This document shows positions 11,706 to 20,378 of a stretch of 51,567 nucleotides of DNA, piece after piece. The notes under the pieces are model-generated. The model did no database searches, was not told the DNA's origin, and worked only from the letters and a program-made list of their open reading frames with translations. The DNA is from an uncultured Acetobacteraceae bacterium (lineage in GTDB: Bacteria; Pseudomonadota; Alphaproteobacteria; Acetobacterales; Acetobacteraceae), in the NCBI GenBank assembly GCA_937873175.1, contig CALMVT010000364.1, positions 1 to 51,567 of the forward strand, written 5' to 3'. The number at the start of each line of letters is the position of its first letter. Position 1 is the first letter of the stretch. The translations under genes and the position numbers were made by a program.

Positions 11706-12461
11706 ATGGCCAACCCCATCGCTTGCCTGCTCGTCATCGGCAATGAGGTCCTGTCGGGCCGCACGCAGGACCTCAACATCCAGTTCATCGCCAAGGGCCT
11801 GGGCGCCGTCGGCATTCCCTTGCGCGAGGTGCGGGTGATCCCCGACGTGCGCGACACCATCATCACGACGGTGAACGAGTGCCGCGCCCGGTTCGACCAC
11901 GTGTTCACCACCGGCGGCATCGGCCCCACCCATGACGACATCACCAGCGAGTGCGTCGCCGCCGCCTTCGGCGTGCCGTGGGAGCCACACCCGGACGCCT
12001 GGGCGCGCATGGAGCGGCACTACGAGCCCGGCCAGTTCAACGCGGCCCGGCAGCGCATGGCGACCATGCCGCGCGGCGCGACGCTGATCGACAACGCCGT
12101 ATCGGTCGCGCCGGGCTTCACCATTGGCAACGTGCACGTCATGGCCGGCGTGCCGCGCATCATGCAGTCGATGTTCGCGACGCTCGCGCCGACCCTGCAG
12201 GGCGGCGTGCCCGTGCAGTCCCGCGCGGTGCACGCGGCCGGGCTGCTGGAAGGTGCCATCGCCGAGGGGCTGAGCGCGATCCAGGACCGCTACCCGGCGC
12301 TCGACCTGGGCAGTTACCCGTATTACCGCTTGACCGGCAACGGGGTGGCGCTGGTAGCCAAGGGGACGGACGCGGCGGCGTTGGACGCGTGCATTGCAGA
12401 GGTTTCGGCGCTGATCGAGGCGCAGAGCAAGACGCCGGTGCCGGGCGAACCCGAAGTCTAG
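11706..12461 (+). CDS. molybdopterin-binding (CinA/MoaB-like) domain protein
   Basis: A 251-residue protein with the MoaB/MogA-type fold found at the N-terminus of CinA: VIGNEVLSGRTQDLNIQFIA at the start and FTTGGIGPTHDDITSECVA in the middle. CinA proteins are linked to nicotinamide-nucleotide and ADP-ribose repair, but the C-terminal deamidase domain is absent, so this is the short stand-alone form common in alphaproteobacteria. Its function is not settled. The gene starts 9 bases after the GNAT-Nudix stop and is probably its operon partner. The end of the gene carries an 11-base tandem duplication over the stop codon. Confidence 0.85.
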   Translation: MANPIACLLVIGNEVLSGRTQDLNIQFIAKGLGAVGIPLREVRVIPDVRDTIITTVNECRARFDHVFTTGGIGPTHDDITSECVAAAFGVPWEPHPDAWARMERHYEPGQFNAARQRMATMPRGATLIDNAVSVAPGFTIGNVHVMAGVPRIMQSMFATLAPTLQGGVPVQSRAVHAAGLLEGAIAEGLSAIQDRYPALDLGSYPYYRLTGNGVALVAKGTDAAALDACIAEVSALIEAQSKTPVPGEPEV

Positions 12462-12472
12462 CCGAAGTCTAG
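12451..12472. repeat. 11-bp perfect tandem duplication over a stop codon
   Basis: CCGAAGTCTAG occurs twice head to tail (12451-12461 and 12462-12472). The first copy encodes the last residues and the TAG stop of the molybdopterin-binding protein gene; the second is non-coding. Confidence 0.9.
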
Positions 12473-12659
12473 CAGCCGGCCCGGGCGCGGCTGGCAGGGC
12501 ACGCGGAAGCGCATCAGGCCCGGAAACCAACCCTGGATTTCCGCGATATCTGCGCGGGCAGTGGTTGAGGCGCTTGCCGGCGGCGCGCTGGGGCAGCCCG
12601 CACGCCGCACCCGCCTAGAACAGCATGACGGACAATAAGCAATCGAGAGGAGATCACTC

Positions 12660-13247
12660 ATGGCACGCTCTCCCATGACCGTGTTCACCCCCGGCAGCCT
12701 GATGGGCGCCGGATCGGCCGATCCCTTCCTGACGCTGCACCGCGAAATGAACCGCCTGTTCGACGACGCCCTGCGCGGCGGCGCCACACAGCCGGGCGGC
12801 GCGGGCGGCGCGCTGCTCGCGCCCCACATGGACGTGAGCGAGACCGGCAAGGACGTGCGCATCCAGGCCGAGCTGCCCGGCGTCAGCGAGAAGGACATCG
12901 AGGTCAGCCTCAGCGACGACGTGCTCACCATCCGCGCGGAAAAGCGCCAGGAGCGGCGCGAGGAGCGCCACGGCACGCATTTCAGCGAGCGGTCCTACGG
13001 GACGTTCCAGCGTTCGCTCCGCCTGCCGTTCCCTGTCAGCCAGGACCAAGTGCAAGCCAACTTCGAGAACGGCGTCCTCAGCGTCACGCTGCCCAAGGCC
13101 CAGCCACAGGAGCGCAGCCACCGCATCCCCGTGCAAGGCCCGCAGCAGGCGAAGAGCGGCCAGGAGCAGCCCAGCGCCCACGAGCCGAACGCCAGGCCGC
13201 AGGGCAATGGCGCCCGGGCTACGGACGGGAGAACCGCCCAGGCTTAG
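12660..13247 (+). CDS. small heat shock protein, Hsp20/alpha-crystallin family
   Basis: Cytosolic ATP-independent chaperone of 195 residues that holds unfolding proteins. The N-terminal arm contains DPFLTLHREMNRLFDD. The alpha-crystallin domain runs from about residue 55 (MDVSETGKDVRIQAELPGV) to the conserved FENGVLSVTLPK near residue 145, and the C-terminal extension has the I-P-V anchor in SHRIPV. A long glutamine-rich hydrophilic tail of about 40 residues is unusual for the family. A strong GAGGAG ribosome binding site precedes ATG 12660. I found no convincing heat-shock sigma promoter or ROSE thermometer upstream. Confidence 0.93.
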   Translation: MARSPMTVFTPGSLMGAGSADPFLTLHREMNRLFDDALRGGATQPGGAGGALLAPHMDVSETGKDVRIQAELPGVSEKDIEVSLSDDVLTIRAEKRQERREERHGTHFSERSYGTFQRSLRLPFPVSQDQVQANFENGVLSVTLPKAQPQERSHRIPVQGPQQAKSGQEQPSAHEPNARPQGNGARATDGRTAQA

Positions 13248-13271
13248 CCAACCGGTAACGCCTGAACGGAG

Positions 13272-13299
13272 GGCCGCCGGCGCATCGCCGCCGGCGGCC
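13272..13299 (+). terminator. GC-rich 11-bp hairpin after hsp20
   Basis: GGCCGCCGGCG at 13272-13282 pairs perfectly with CGCCGGCGGCC at 13289-13299 around a 6-base loop. No T run follows, so it may act as a Rho-dependent or mRNA-stabilising hairpin rather than a classic intrinsic terminator. Confidence 0.45.
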
Positions 13300-13415
13300 G
13301 CTGGCGTCGTCACTGCCTGAGACGCGGGCCGCGGGGCATTGCGCCAACGATCTTTCTTGGAAGCAGCATGAAGTTGAACGACGAGTGGCGCGGCCTCTGA
13401 ACCCTGTTCTCGGGC

Positions 13416-13838
13416 TTGAGCTTCTATGAGCGGTTCGAGCACGCCGTGGCGCTTGTGCTGACGGCCTTGATCGTCGCCATTGTCGCTTCGGCGACGTGGC
13501 GTCTCGCCACGGCGGTGCTCGCTTTGGTGCTGTCAAACCAGGTCGATCCCGCCAACCAGCAGGTGTTCCAGGCCGTGTTCGGCATGATCTTCACGGTGAT
13601 CATTGCCCTTGAGTTCAAGCACTCGCTGCTGGTCGTGCTGGCGCGGCAGGAAAGCGTTGTGCGCGTGCGCTCCGTCGTGCCCATCGCCATGGTGCGCAAG
13701 TTCATCATCCTCGACCTCAGCGAGGCCGATCCTTTGCAACTGTTCGCCCTGGCAGCCGCAATCCTAGCGCTCGGCACGGTTTATTGGATGGTGCGCGAGC
13801 AGGACGAGCGGGTGCTCGCGGCCGAGCGAGACGCTTGA
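13416..13838 (+). CDS. psiE: PsiE-family membrane protein, N-terminus interrupted by in-frame TGA
   Basis: Inner-membrane protein related to phosphate-starvation-inducible PsiE: SFYERFEHAVALVLTALIVA, then further hydrophobic helices VFGMIFTVIIALEF and LFALAAAILALGTVYWMV. The more natural start is ATG 13368, preceded by GGAAG at 13359-13363, and reads MKLNDEWRGL, then TGA at 13398-13400, then TLFSGLSFYERFE in the same frame. The open frame after the TGA has only the TTG at 13416 as a likely restart. Either a TGG tryptophan codon mutated to TGA, the base is a sequencing error, or translation restarts at TTG with ten to sixteen residues lost. Membrane segments are intact. The function of the family is unknown. 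Confidence 0.7.
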   Translation: MSFYERFEHAVALVLTALIVAIVASATWRLATAVLALVLSNQVDPANQQVFQAVFGMIFTVIIALEFKHSLLVVLARQESVVRVRSVVPIAMVRKFIILDLSEADPLQLFALAAAILALGTVYWMVREQDERVLAAERDA

Positions 13839-14038
13839 CCGGCCAGCAATGGCGCGGGACAAGGCATCAGAAAAGGCGGAGGCCTGATGGAATGAGCCTC
13901 CCGGCGCACGCTTCCGGAGAACAAAGCCACTGCCGCTGACGCCGTTCATGGCATGGATATGCTATTTCCCCCGCCACGTTGCGCCGCAGGGAGAGAGTTG
14001 TTTTCTATGGAGCCGAGAGTTTTCGGAGCCTGACCAGG

Positions 14039-14191
14039 ATGCCCGCCCCCACCGTATCGCCCTTGGCGCCGCCCGCGCAGCGCCAAGCCCAAGTGCTGCC
14101 TGCGGTTTCGGCCGACTGGCTCGCGACTCTCGCGGCGCTGGCACTGGCCGCGCTGGCCTGGTCCGGCCTGCTGCCGCACATCGGCTGGTAG
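14039..14191 (+). CDS. 50-residue single-pass membrane protein upstream of YeiH
   Basis: Small protein with a hydrophilic N-terminus (MPAPTVSPLAPPAQRQAQVL) and one C-terminal membrane helix (WLATLAALALAALAWSGLLP) ending HIGW. ATG 14039 has GGAG nine bases upstream; the frame is open to 13979. The TAG stop lies 3 bases before the exporter ATG at 14195, and exporter, cysJ and cysI follow with similarly tight spacing, so it heads the sulfur operon. I do not recognise a family. A small subunit or stabiliser of the YeiH-type transporter is a reasonable guess only. Confidence 0.6.
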   Translation: MPAPTVSPLAPPAQRQAQVLPAVSADWLATLAALALAALAWSGLLPHIGW

Positions 14192-14194
14192 GGC

Positions 14195-15277
14195 ATGAGC
14201 GACGTCACCCTGGGCGGGACCCGCGCGGTCCCGTTGATCGAACGCGCGGCCGCGCTGCTGCCCGGCCTCGGGCTGCTGTTCGCGGTGGGCTACGCGGGCA
14301 AGCTCACGGAACAGGCGCTAACTGCCTGGGGCAAGTCGCACCACTTCGTGCTGCCCAACATCGAATACGTGCTGTGGGCCATCCTATACGGCCTCCTCAT
14401 CACCAACCTAGTCGGCGTGCCCCGCATCTTCCGCGCCGGGGTCGCCACCTACGAGTTCTGGCTCAAGCTCGGCATCGTGCTGCTCGGCGTGCGCTTCCTG
14501 CTCGGCGACGTGTTGCGCCTGGGCGGCGCGTCCTTGGTGCTGGTGGCGCTTGAGCTTGCCCTGTCCATCGGCATCATGACCTGGCTCGGCACCCGGTTCG
14601 GGCTGCGGCCGAAGCTGGTGAGCCTCTTGGCCATCGGCTCCTCCATCTGCGGCGTGTCGGCCATCATCGCCGCCCGCGGCGCCATTCGGGCGGACGACGA
14701 GGACGTGTCCCTTTCCATCGCCGCCATCCTGCTGCTCGGCGCGGTCAGCCTCGTGCTGTTTCCCGTCGTGGGCCACCTGGCGGGCATGAGCGACCACGCT
14801 TACGGCCTGTGGGCCGGCCTCGCTATCGACAACACGGCGGAGGCGACCGCGGCCGGCGCCATGGTGTCCGAGGAGGCCGCGCGCTACGCCGTGCTGGCCA
14901 AGACCACGCGCAACGCCACCATCGGCTTCGTGGTGCTGGGCTACGCGCTGTATTGGGCGGCGCGCGGCGAGGGCATGCGGGTCGGCAACAAGGCGGCGTT
15001 CCTGTGGGCCAAGTTCCCCAAGTTCGTCCTTGGCTTCTTGGCGGTGTCGCTGCTGGCGACATTCGGGGCGTTCAGCAAGGCGGACACGGCCAACCTCGCC
15101 GCGCTGTCCCGTTGGGCGTTCCTGCTCACCTTTGCGGGGGTCGGGCTGTCCACCGATCTCCGCAAGCTTCAGGCGCTCGGCTGGCGCCCGCTTGCCGTCG
15201 CGACCGGCGGCATGGCAGGCATCGCCGTGCTGACCTTTGCCTTTGTATGGACCGTTGATTGGAGTGGCTGGCTATGA
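14195..15277 (+). CDS. YeiH/UPF0324-family putative sulfate exporter
   Basis: Integral membrane protein of 360 residues with about ten hydrophobic helices. Family marks are NIEYVLWAILYGLLITN, FWLKLGIVLLGVRFLL, the glycine-rich AIGSSICGVSAIIAARGAI and WAGLAIDNTAEATAAGAM. Members are annotated as putative sulfate exporters and often sit with sulfur genes. The TGA stop overlaps the ATG of cysJ (ATGA), so synthesis is likely coupled to sulfite reductase. Transport of sulfite or a related sulfur anion during sulfite reduction is inferred from this context. Confidence 0.88.
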   Translation: MSDVTLGGTRAVPLIERAAALLPGLGLLFAVGYAGKLTEQALTAWGKSHHFVLPNIEYVLWAILYGLLITNLVGVPRIFRAGVATYEFWLKLGIVLLGVRFLLGDVLRLGGASLVLVALELALSIGIMTWLGTRFGLRPKLVSLLAIGSSICGVSAIIAARGAIRADDEDVSLSIAAILLLGAVSLVLFPVVGHLAGMSDHAYGLWAGLAIDNTAEATAAGAMVSEEAARYAVLAKTTRNATIGFVVLGYALYWAARGEGMRVGNKAAFLWAKFPKFVLGFLAVSLLATFGAFSKADTANLAALSRWAFLLTFAGVGLSTDLRKLQALGWRPLAVATGGMAGIAVLTFAFVWTVDWSGWL

Positions 15278-17046
15278 CCTCCCCCGCACGCCTGCCCACC
15301 AACGCGCCGTTCCCGCCCGATGCCATCGCCGCGCTGAACCGCGTCATCGAGCACACCAGCCCCACCCAGCGCAGTTGGCTTGCCGGGTTCCTGGCAGGCT
15401 ACGAGGCTGCCAGCGGCACCCCGGCCACGGCGCCCGCCGTGGCCTCCGTCGTGCGCCCGGCGCTGACCATTCTGTTCGCGACCGAGTCCGGCAACTCCGA
15501 AGCCCTGGCCCGCAAGGCCAGCAAGGATGCGTCGCGCCTGGGCTTCGCGCCCCGTGTGCTGGACGCCGCGGACGCGACCCCGGCGGACCTGGCCCGCACG
15601 GAGCGGCTGCTGGTGATCGCCGCCACCTGGGGCGAGGGCGAAGCGCCGGCCCGCGCCACGGACTTCATGGCGGCGCTGATGGCCGACGCCGCGACGCGCA
15701 TGGACAAGGTGAACTACGCCGTGCTGGCGCTGGGCGACCGCGCTTACGCGCAGTTCTGCGCGACCGGCCACGCCATCGACGAGCGCTTGGCCGCGCTGGG
15801 CGGGCACCGCGCAGCGCCCTTGCTGGAGTGCGACCTCGATTACGACGCGCCCGCCGCCACCTGGCTCGGCACCACCCTGCCCGCCTTGCGCGGCAAGGAG
15901 GCCGAGCCGGCGCCCAGCGTCATCCACGTCGATTTCGGGGCCGTGGGCGGCGAGGCGCGCGAATGGAGCAAGTCCAACCCGTTCGAGGCCGAGATCACCG
16001 ACCTGGTGAACCTGAACTCCAGCCGGTCGGCCAAGCAGACCGTCCACGTCGAGCTGTCGCTCGCCGGGTCCGGGCTGACCTATTTGCCCGGCGACGCCAT
16101 CGGCGTTGCGCCGGAGAACGACTCGGCGGTGGTGGAAGCGGTACTGGACGCCGCCGGGCTGGCGGGCGACACGGCGCTGCACGCGGCGCTGGTGTCCAAG
16201 CATGACGTGACAACGCTTTCGGGGCATGTGGTGCGCAGCTTCGCCGAACTCACGGGCGACCCGAGCATCAAGGACCTGGCCGGTGACCCGGAGCGGCTGG
16301 CCGACTTCCTGCCCGGGCGTCACGTCGTTGACCTGCTGACCGCGTTCCCGAACAAGCTGACGCCCGCGCAGCTTACCGGGCTGCTGCGCCCGCTGCCGCC
16401 GCGGCTGTACTCCGTGGCGTCCAGCCAGGCCATGGTGGGCGAGGAAGCGCATCTGCTGGTGAGCGCGGTGCGCTACCAGGCGCACGGGCGGGACCGGGTG
16501 GGCGTCGCCTCCACCCACATCGCGGACCGGCGCCGGGTGGGCGACCGGCTCGGCATCCACGTCAAGGCGAACCCGCACTTCCGCCTGCCGTCCGACCCGG
16601 CGACGCCCATCGTCATGATCGGGCCGGGCACCGGGGTCGCGCCGTTCCGCGCCTTCATGCAGGAGCGCGACGCCGCCGGGCTTGCGGGCAAGAGCTGGCT
16701 GTTCTTCGGCGACCAGCGTTACACGCACGACTTCCTGTATCAGCTTGAATGGCAGGACCTGATCGAGCGCGGCGTGCTGGGCCGGATCGACGTGGCGTTC
16801 TCCCGCGACCAGGACGCCAAGATTTACGTGCAGAACCGCATGTGGGAAGCGCGGCGGGACCTCCATCGATGGATCGAGGATGGGGCCACGCTGTATGTGT
16901 GCGGCGACCAAACCCGCATGGCGCGCGACGTGCACACGGCGCTGCGCGACATCATCGCCGACGGCGCCGGGATCGCGGCGGACGCCGCCGAGGAACGCCT
17001 GGCCGCCATGAAGAAGCAGGGCCGCTACCTGCTCGATGTCTATTAA
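15274..17046 (+). CDS. cysJ: assimilatory sulfite reductase flavoprotein subunit
   Basis: NADPH-dependent diflavin reductase of about 590 residues that feeds electrons to CysI for sulfite to sulfide reduction in the cytosol. A flavodoxin domain starts near residue 65 (ILFATESGNSEALARKASKD) with ATWGEGEAP and LALGDRAYAQFC as FMN loops. The FAD domain carries RLYSVASS, and the NADPH domain has MIGPGTGVAPFRAF, WLFFGDQRY and YVCGDQTRMARDV. It ends in LLDVY, with the terminal aromatic residue expected to stack on FAD. ATG 15274 overlaps the exporter stop and cysI follows after 11 bases. Confidence 0.95.
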   Translation: MTSPARLPTNAPFPPDAIAALNRVIEHTSPTQRSWLAGFLAGYEAASGTPATAPAVASVVRPALTILFATESGNSEALARKASKDASRLGFAPRVLDAADATPADLARTERLLVIAATWGEGEAPARATDFMAALMADAATRMDKVNYAVLALGDRAYAQFCATGHAIDERLAALGGHRAAPLLECDLDYDAPAATWLGTTLPALRGKEAEPAPSVIHVDFGAVGGEAREWSKSNPFEAEITDLVNLNSSRSAKQTVHVELSLAGSGLTYLPGDAIGVAPENDSAVVEAVLDAAGLAGDTALHAALVSKHDVTTLSGHVVRSFAELTGDPSIKDLAGDPERLADFLPGRHVVDLLTAFPNKLTPAQLTGLLRPLPPRLYSVASSQAMVGEEAHLLVSAVRYQAHGRDRVGVASTHIADRRRVGDRLGIHVKANPHFRLPSDPATPIVMIGPGTGVAPFRAFMQERDAAGLAGKSWLFFGDQRYTHDFLYQLEWQDLIERGVLGRIDVAFSRDQDAKIYVQNRMWEARRDLHRWIEDGATLYVCGDQTRMARDVHTALRDIIADGAGIAADAAEERLAAMKKQGRYLLDVY

Positions 17047-17057
17047 CGGAGGCTGTT

Positions 17058-18794
17058 ATGCCCGACACCAATTTGCCGCCGCCGTCCAAGACCCCCGCCC
17101 TGTCCAAGAATGAGGGCATCAAGGCCCGCAGCCGCGCGCTGCGCGGCACCATCGCCGAGGGCATGGGCAACGTCGTCACCGGCGCGCTGGCCGAGGACGA
17201 CACGCAACTGACAAAATTCCACGGTTTCTACCAGCAGGACGACCGCGACCTGCGGGCGGAGCGCGGGCGCAAGCGCATGGAGCCGGCCATCAGCTTCATG
17301 GCGCGGCTCCGCATCCCTGGCGGGCGCGTCAGCCCCCAGCAATGGCTGCAACTGAACGAGATCGCGCGGGAGCGGGCCAACGGCACCATCCGCCTCACCA
17401 CCCGGCAGACGATCCAGTTCCACGGCATCATCAAGGGCAACCTGCGGCCCGCGCTGTCCGCGGTGAACGACGCGCTGCTCGACACCATCGCGGCCTGCGG
17501 CGACGTGAACCGCAACGTCATGTGCACCTCCAACCCGCACGCCAGCCCGGCGCATGCGGAGGCGCTGGCGCTGGCCAAGCGGCTCAGCGACGAGTTGCTG
17601 CCGAAAACTCGCGCCTGGCACGAGCTGTGGGTCGGCGAGGAGCGCGTGGCCGGCGGCGAGCCGGAGGAGGAAACGCTGTACGGCCCCACCTACCTGCCGC
17701 GGAAGTTCAAGATGGCTATCGCCGTGCCGCCGCAGAACGACGTGGACGTGTTTGCGCACGATTTGGGCTTCATCAGCATCGTGCGGGACGGCGCGGTGAT
17801 CGGCTACGACGTGTCGGTGGGCGGCGGCATGGGCATGACCCACGGCGAAACCGACACCTTCCCGCGCACCGGCGACGTGATCGGCTTCTGCACGCCGGAG
17901 GAAGCGGTGGCGGTGGGCGACGCGGTGATCCGGGCACAGCGCGACCATGGCGACCGCAGCGTCCGCAAGCACGCCCGGCTGAAGTACACGATTGAGCGTA
18001 TGGGCGTGGACGCTTTCCGGGCGGAGGTCGAGCGGCATCTGGGCCACCCGCTCGCCCCCGCGCACGGCGCGTCGTTCACCGGCACCGGGGACCACTTGGG
18101 CTGGTTGCAGTCGCCGGACGGGACGTGGCAGTACTGCCTGTTCATCGAGAACGGCCGGGTGCACGACCTGCCCGACCGCCGCCTGCTGTCGGGCCTGCGG
18201 GCCATCGCCAACGTGCACCGGGGCGAGTTCGTGATGACCGCGAACCACAACCTGATCGTCGCCGGCGTGGCGGCGGAGGACAAGGCGGGCATCGCGGCGC
18301 TTCTGCTGCAGTACGGGATGGAGCAGGGCATGTCGGCGCTGCGGTTGGCGTCCATGGCCTGCGTGGCGCTGCCGACCTGCGGCCTGGCCTTGTCGGAAAG
18401 CGAGCGGTACTTGCCGGACCTGATCACCAAGCTCGACGCGGTGATGGAGGAGGCTGGGCTGCGCGACCAGCCCATCGTGCTGCGCATGACCGGCTGCCCG
18501 AACGGCTGCGCACGGCCGTATTTGGCGGAGATTGCCATGGTCGGGCGGGGGCCGGGGCGCTACAACCTGTATCTCGGCGCCGCGCCGGACGGCACCCGGC
18601 TGAACAAGCTGTATCGCCGGGACGTGGACGAGAAGGCGATCCTGGAAGCCCTCACGCCGCTGCTGCATGAGTACGCGGCGGGGCGGGAAGCTGGGGAGCG
18701 GTTCGGCGACTGGGTGATCCGCGCCGGGCACATCCAGGCGACCACGGCAGGCAACCGGTTCCACGAGGATTTGCCGGAGGCGGTGGCGGCCTAA
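17058..18794 (+). CDS. cysI: assimilatory sulfite reductase hemoprotein subunit
   Basis: Siroheme and 4Fe-4S enzyme of 578 residues that reduces sulfite to sulfide. The first nitrite/sulfite reductase repeat contains RLTTRQTIQFHGIIKGNL and the NVMCTSNPHA stretch. The second half has the two cluster cysteine pairs, ALPTCGLALSESERY with a further upstream cysteine, and MTGCPNGCARPYLAEI. YNLYLGA and the C-terminal region are complete. ATG 17058 has GGAGG upstream in the 11-base gap after cysJ. The TAA stop overlaps the stop of the convergent MFS gene by 3 to 4 bases. Confidence 0.96.
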   Translation: MPDTNLPPPSKTPALSKNEGIKARSRALRGTIAEGMGNVVTGALAEDDTQLTKFHGFYQQDDRDLRAERGRKRMEPAISFMARLRIPGGRVSPQQWLQLNEIARERANGTIRLTTRQTIQFHGIIKGNLRPALSAVNDALLDTIAACGDVNRNVMCTSNPHASPAHAEALALAKRLSDELLPKTRAWHELWVGEERVAGGEPEEETLYGPTYLPRKFKMAIAVPPQNDVDVFAHDLGFISIVRDGAVIGYDVSVGGGMGMTHGETDTFPRTGDVIGFCTPEEAVAVGDAVIRAQRDHGDRSVRKHARLKYTIERMGVDAFRAEVERHLGHPLAPAHGASFTGTGDHLGWLQSPDGTWQYCLFIENGRVHDLPDRRLLSGLRAIANVHRGEFVMTANHNLIVAGVAAEDKAGIAALLLQYGMEQGMSALRLASMACVALPTCGLALSESERYLPDLITKLDAVMEEAGLRDQPIVLRMTGCPNGCARPYLAEIAMVGRGPGRYNLYLGAAPDGTRLNKLYRRDVDEKAILEALTPLLHEYAAGREAGERFGDWVIRAGHIQATTAGNRFHEDLPEAVAA

Positions 18795-20311
18795 AGCCGG
18801 CGCACCGGCAGCGACCACGCCAGCAGCAGCCCGGTCGCGCTGAACGACGCGACGCACAGGAACGCTGCGCGGAACGCCGACCCGATCTCGTCCGCTGCCA
18901 CGGCACGCCGGACCGAGTCCACGTGGTCGAGCACCGCCGGGCCGCGCTCCACGATCTCGGCGAACAGCCCGGCGGTTGCCGGGTCGGTCGCAGCCAGCAC
19001 GGCGAACAGCACCGCGCCGACCAGCGCCGTGCCCAGCGCCGCGCCGATGGAGCGGGAAAACTGCACGGAGGCCGAGGCAGCACCCAGGTTCTTCAGCCCG
19101 GCCACCATCTGCACGGTGGTCTGCACCACCGGCATGGTAGTGCCGAGCGACATGGACAAAAGCAGGAACACCGCCGGCAGCCCCGCCGTCGATAGCCGCT
19201 CGGCGCCCAGCGCCAGGAACACCAGGCACGCGGTCACGGACGCCAGACCGAAGGACGGGAACACGGCGGTCCGCCCGGTGCGCGCGATCATCCGCCCGGT
19301 CAGCAGGGAGCCGAACGCCAGCCCGGCGGTGAGCGGCAGCAGCAGCAGTCCCACCTGGCCCGGCGGCGCCCCGCGCACCACCTGCAGGTAAATCGGCATG
19401 AAGGTGACGCAGGACACGACGGTGGCGCCGACGCAGGCGCCCATCGCGTCCGCGCGCCAGATCGCAGGCTGCTGCAGCAGCGCCACGGGGATCAGCGGGG
19501 TGGAGATCCGCCGCTCCTGCCGCAGCAGCAGGAACAGCGACGCCGCCGCCAGCCCCACCAGCCCGGCGATGCCCGGCACGGCCGCGGCGGAGATGCGCTG
19601 CCCCCGCTCCAGCGCCATCAGCAGCGGCACGACGAAGCCGGAGAACAGGATCAGCCCCAGCCAATCGAACCGGAAGCAGGACCGCGGCGGGGCGCGGTTT
19701 GGCAGCCGTGCTGCCAGCACGGCCGCGAGCAGGCCGAGCGGCACGTTGATCAGGAACACCGACTGCCACCCGAGATGCTGCGTCAGCCAGCCGCCCGCCA
19801 CCGGCCCGAAGGTGGAGGCGGTCATGAAGATGGAGGCGAGGTAGCCCTGGTAGCGCCCCCGCTCCCGCGGCGGCACGATTTCGCCCACCAGCGCCTGCGA
19901 CAAGGTCATCAGCCCGCCGCCGCCGAAGCCTTGCAGCACCCGCGCCGCGACGAGCCACAGCAGCGTGGGCGCGGCGGCGCAGCCGACCGAGGCCGCGATG
20001 AACACGCCCAGCGCCAGGAACAGCAGGCGCTTGCGCCCCAGCACGTCGCCCAGCCGCCCATATACCGGGGCGGCGATGGTGGTGGCCATCAGGTAGGATA
20101 CCACGACCCAGGAAATCCGCTCCACGTCGCCCAGCGTGCCGGCAATGGCGGGCAAGGCGGTGGCCACGATGGTCGCATCCACCGCCGCCATGAACATCGG
20201 CAGGCAGATGGACGGGAACACCCGCATGAATAGGCCGCGGGTGGATTGGCCCTCCGTCGGGTCGGGCGTTGCGGGCGCCACATTTTGCAGCACAGGAATG
20301 TCGGGGGGCAT
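18791..20311 (-). CDS. MFS transporter, DHA2 (14-helix drug:H+ antiporter) family
   Basis: Inner-membrane efflux pump of 506 residues with about 14 hydrophobic helices. Helix 1 contains the DHA2 mark AAVDATIVATALPAIA; the loop 2-3 motif A is YGRLGDVLGRKRLLF; ARVLQGFGGGGLMTLSQAL and the antiporter motif region FGPVAGGWLTQHLGWQSVFLI are present. ATG 20311 was chosen because the preceding open frame is low-complexity shadow. Substrate unknown. Convergent with cysI (stops overlap) and 67 bases downstream of accA, so it could be read through from accA. Confidence 0.9.
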   Translation of the reverse strand: MPPDIPVLQNVAPATPDPTEGQSTRGLFMRVFPSICLPMFMAAVDATIVATALPAIAGTLGDVERISWVVVSYLMATTIAAPVYGRLGDVLGRKRLLFLALGVFIAASVGCAAAPTLLWLVAARVLQGFGGGGLMTLSQALVGEIVPPRERGRYQGYLASIFMTASTFGPVAGGWLTQHLGWQSVFLINVPLGLLAAVLAARLPNRAPPRSCFRFDWLGLILFSGFVVPLLMALERGQRISAAAVPGIAGLVGLAAASLFLLLRQERRISTPLIPVALLQQPAIWRADAMGACVGATVVSCVTFMPIYLQVVRGAPPGQVGLLLLPLTAGLAFGSLLTGRMIARTGRTAVFPSFGLASVTACLVFLALGAERLSTAGLPAVFLLLSMSLGTTMPVVQTTVQMVAGLKNLGAASASVQFSRSIGAALGTALVGAVLFAVLAATDPATAGLFAEIVERGPAVLDHVDSVRRAVAADEIGSAFRAAFLCVASFSATGLLLAWSLPVRRL

Positions 20312-20378
20312 GAACGCCCGGCAGCCTAGACCGCCCGGCGGGCGCTGGCCACCGCCGGGGCCACAGCACAGCCGCGGC

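Noticed and set aside
8859-12530. Very long open frame on the minus strand opposite the isomerase, argJ, GNAT-Nudix and CinA-like genes
   Set aside because: Composition is Arg/His/Gly/Ala with no domain, and the plus strand carries clear families; GC-rich DNA gives long antisense open frames.
12474-12623. Small minus-strand frame before hsp20 ending RVPCQPRPGRLLDFG
   Set aside because: Codon bias is acceptable, but there is no ribosome binding site and no recognised family; not enough to call a gene.
12540-12659. Heat-shock sigma promoter or RNA thermometer upstream of hsp20
   Set aside because: No CTTGAAA/CCCCAT-like pair with proper spacing and no ROSE-type structure could be supported.
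13839-14038. SAM or other sulfur-related riboswitch upstream of the sulfur operon
   Set aside because: No match to SAM-II or other riboswitch cores that I could recognise by eye.
17043-20369. 1108-codon open frame on the minus strand across cysI and the MFS gene
   Set aside because: It is a shadow of cysI and an off-frame of the MFS gene, with no recognisable motif.
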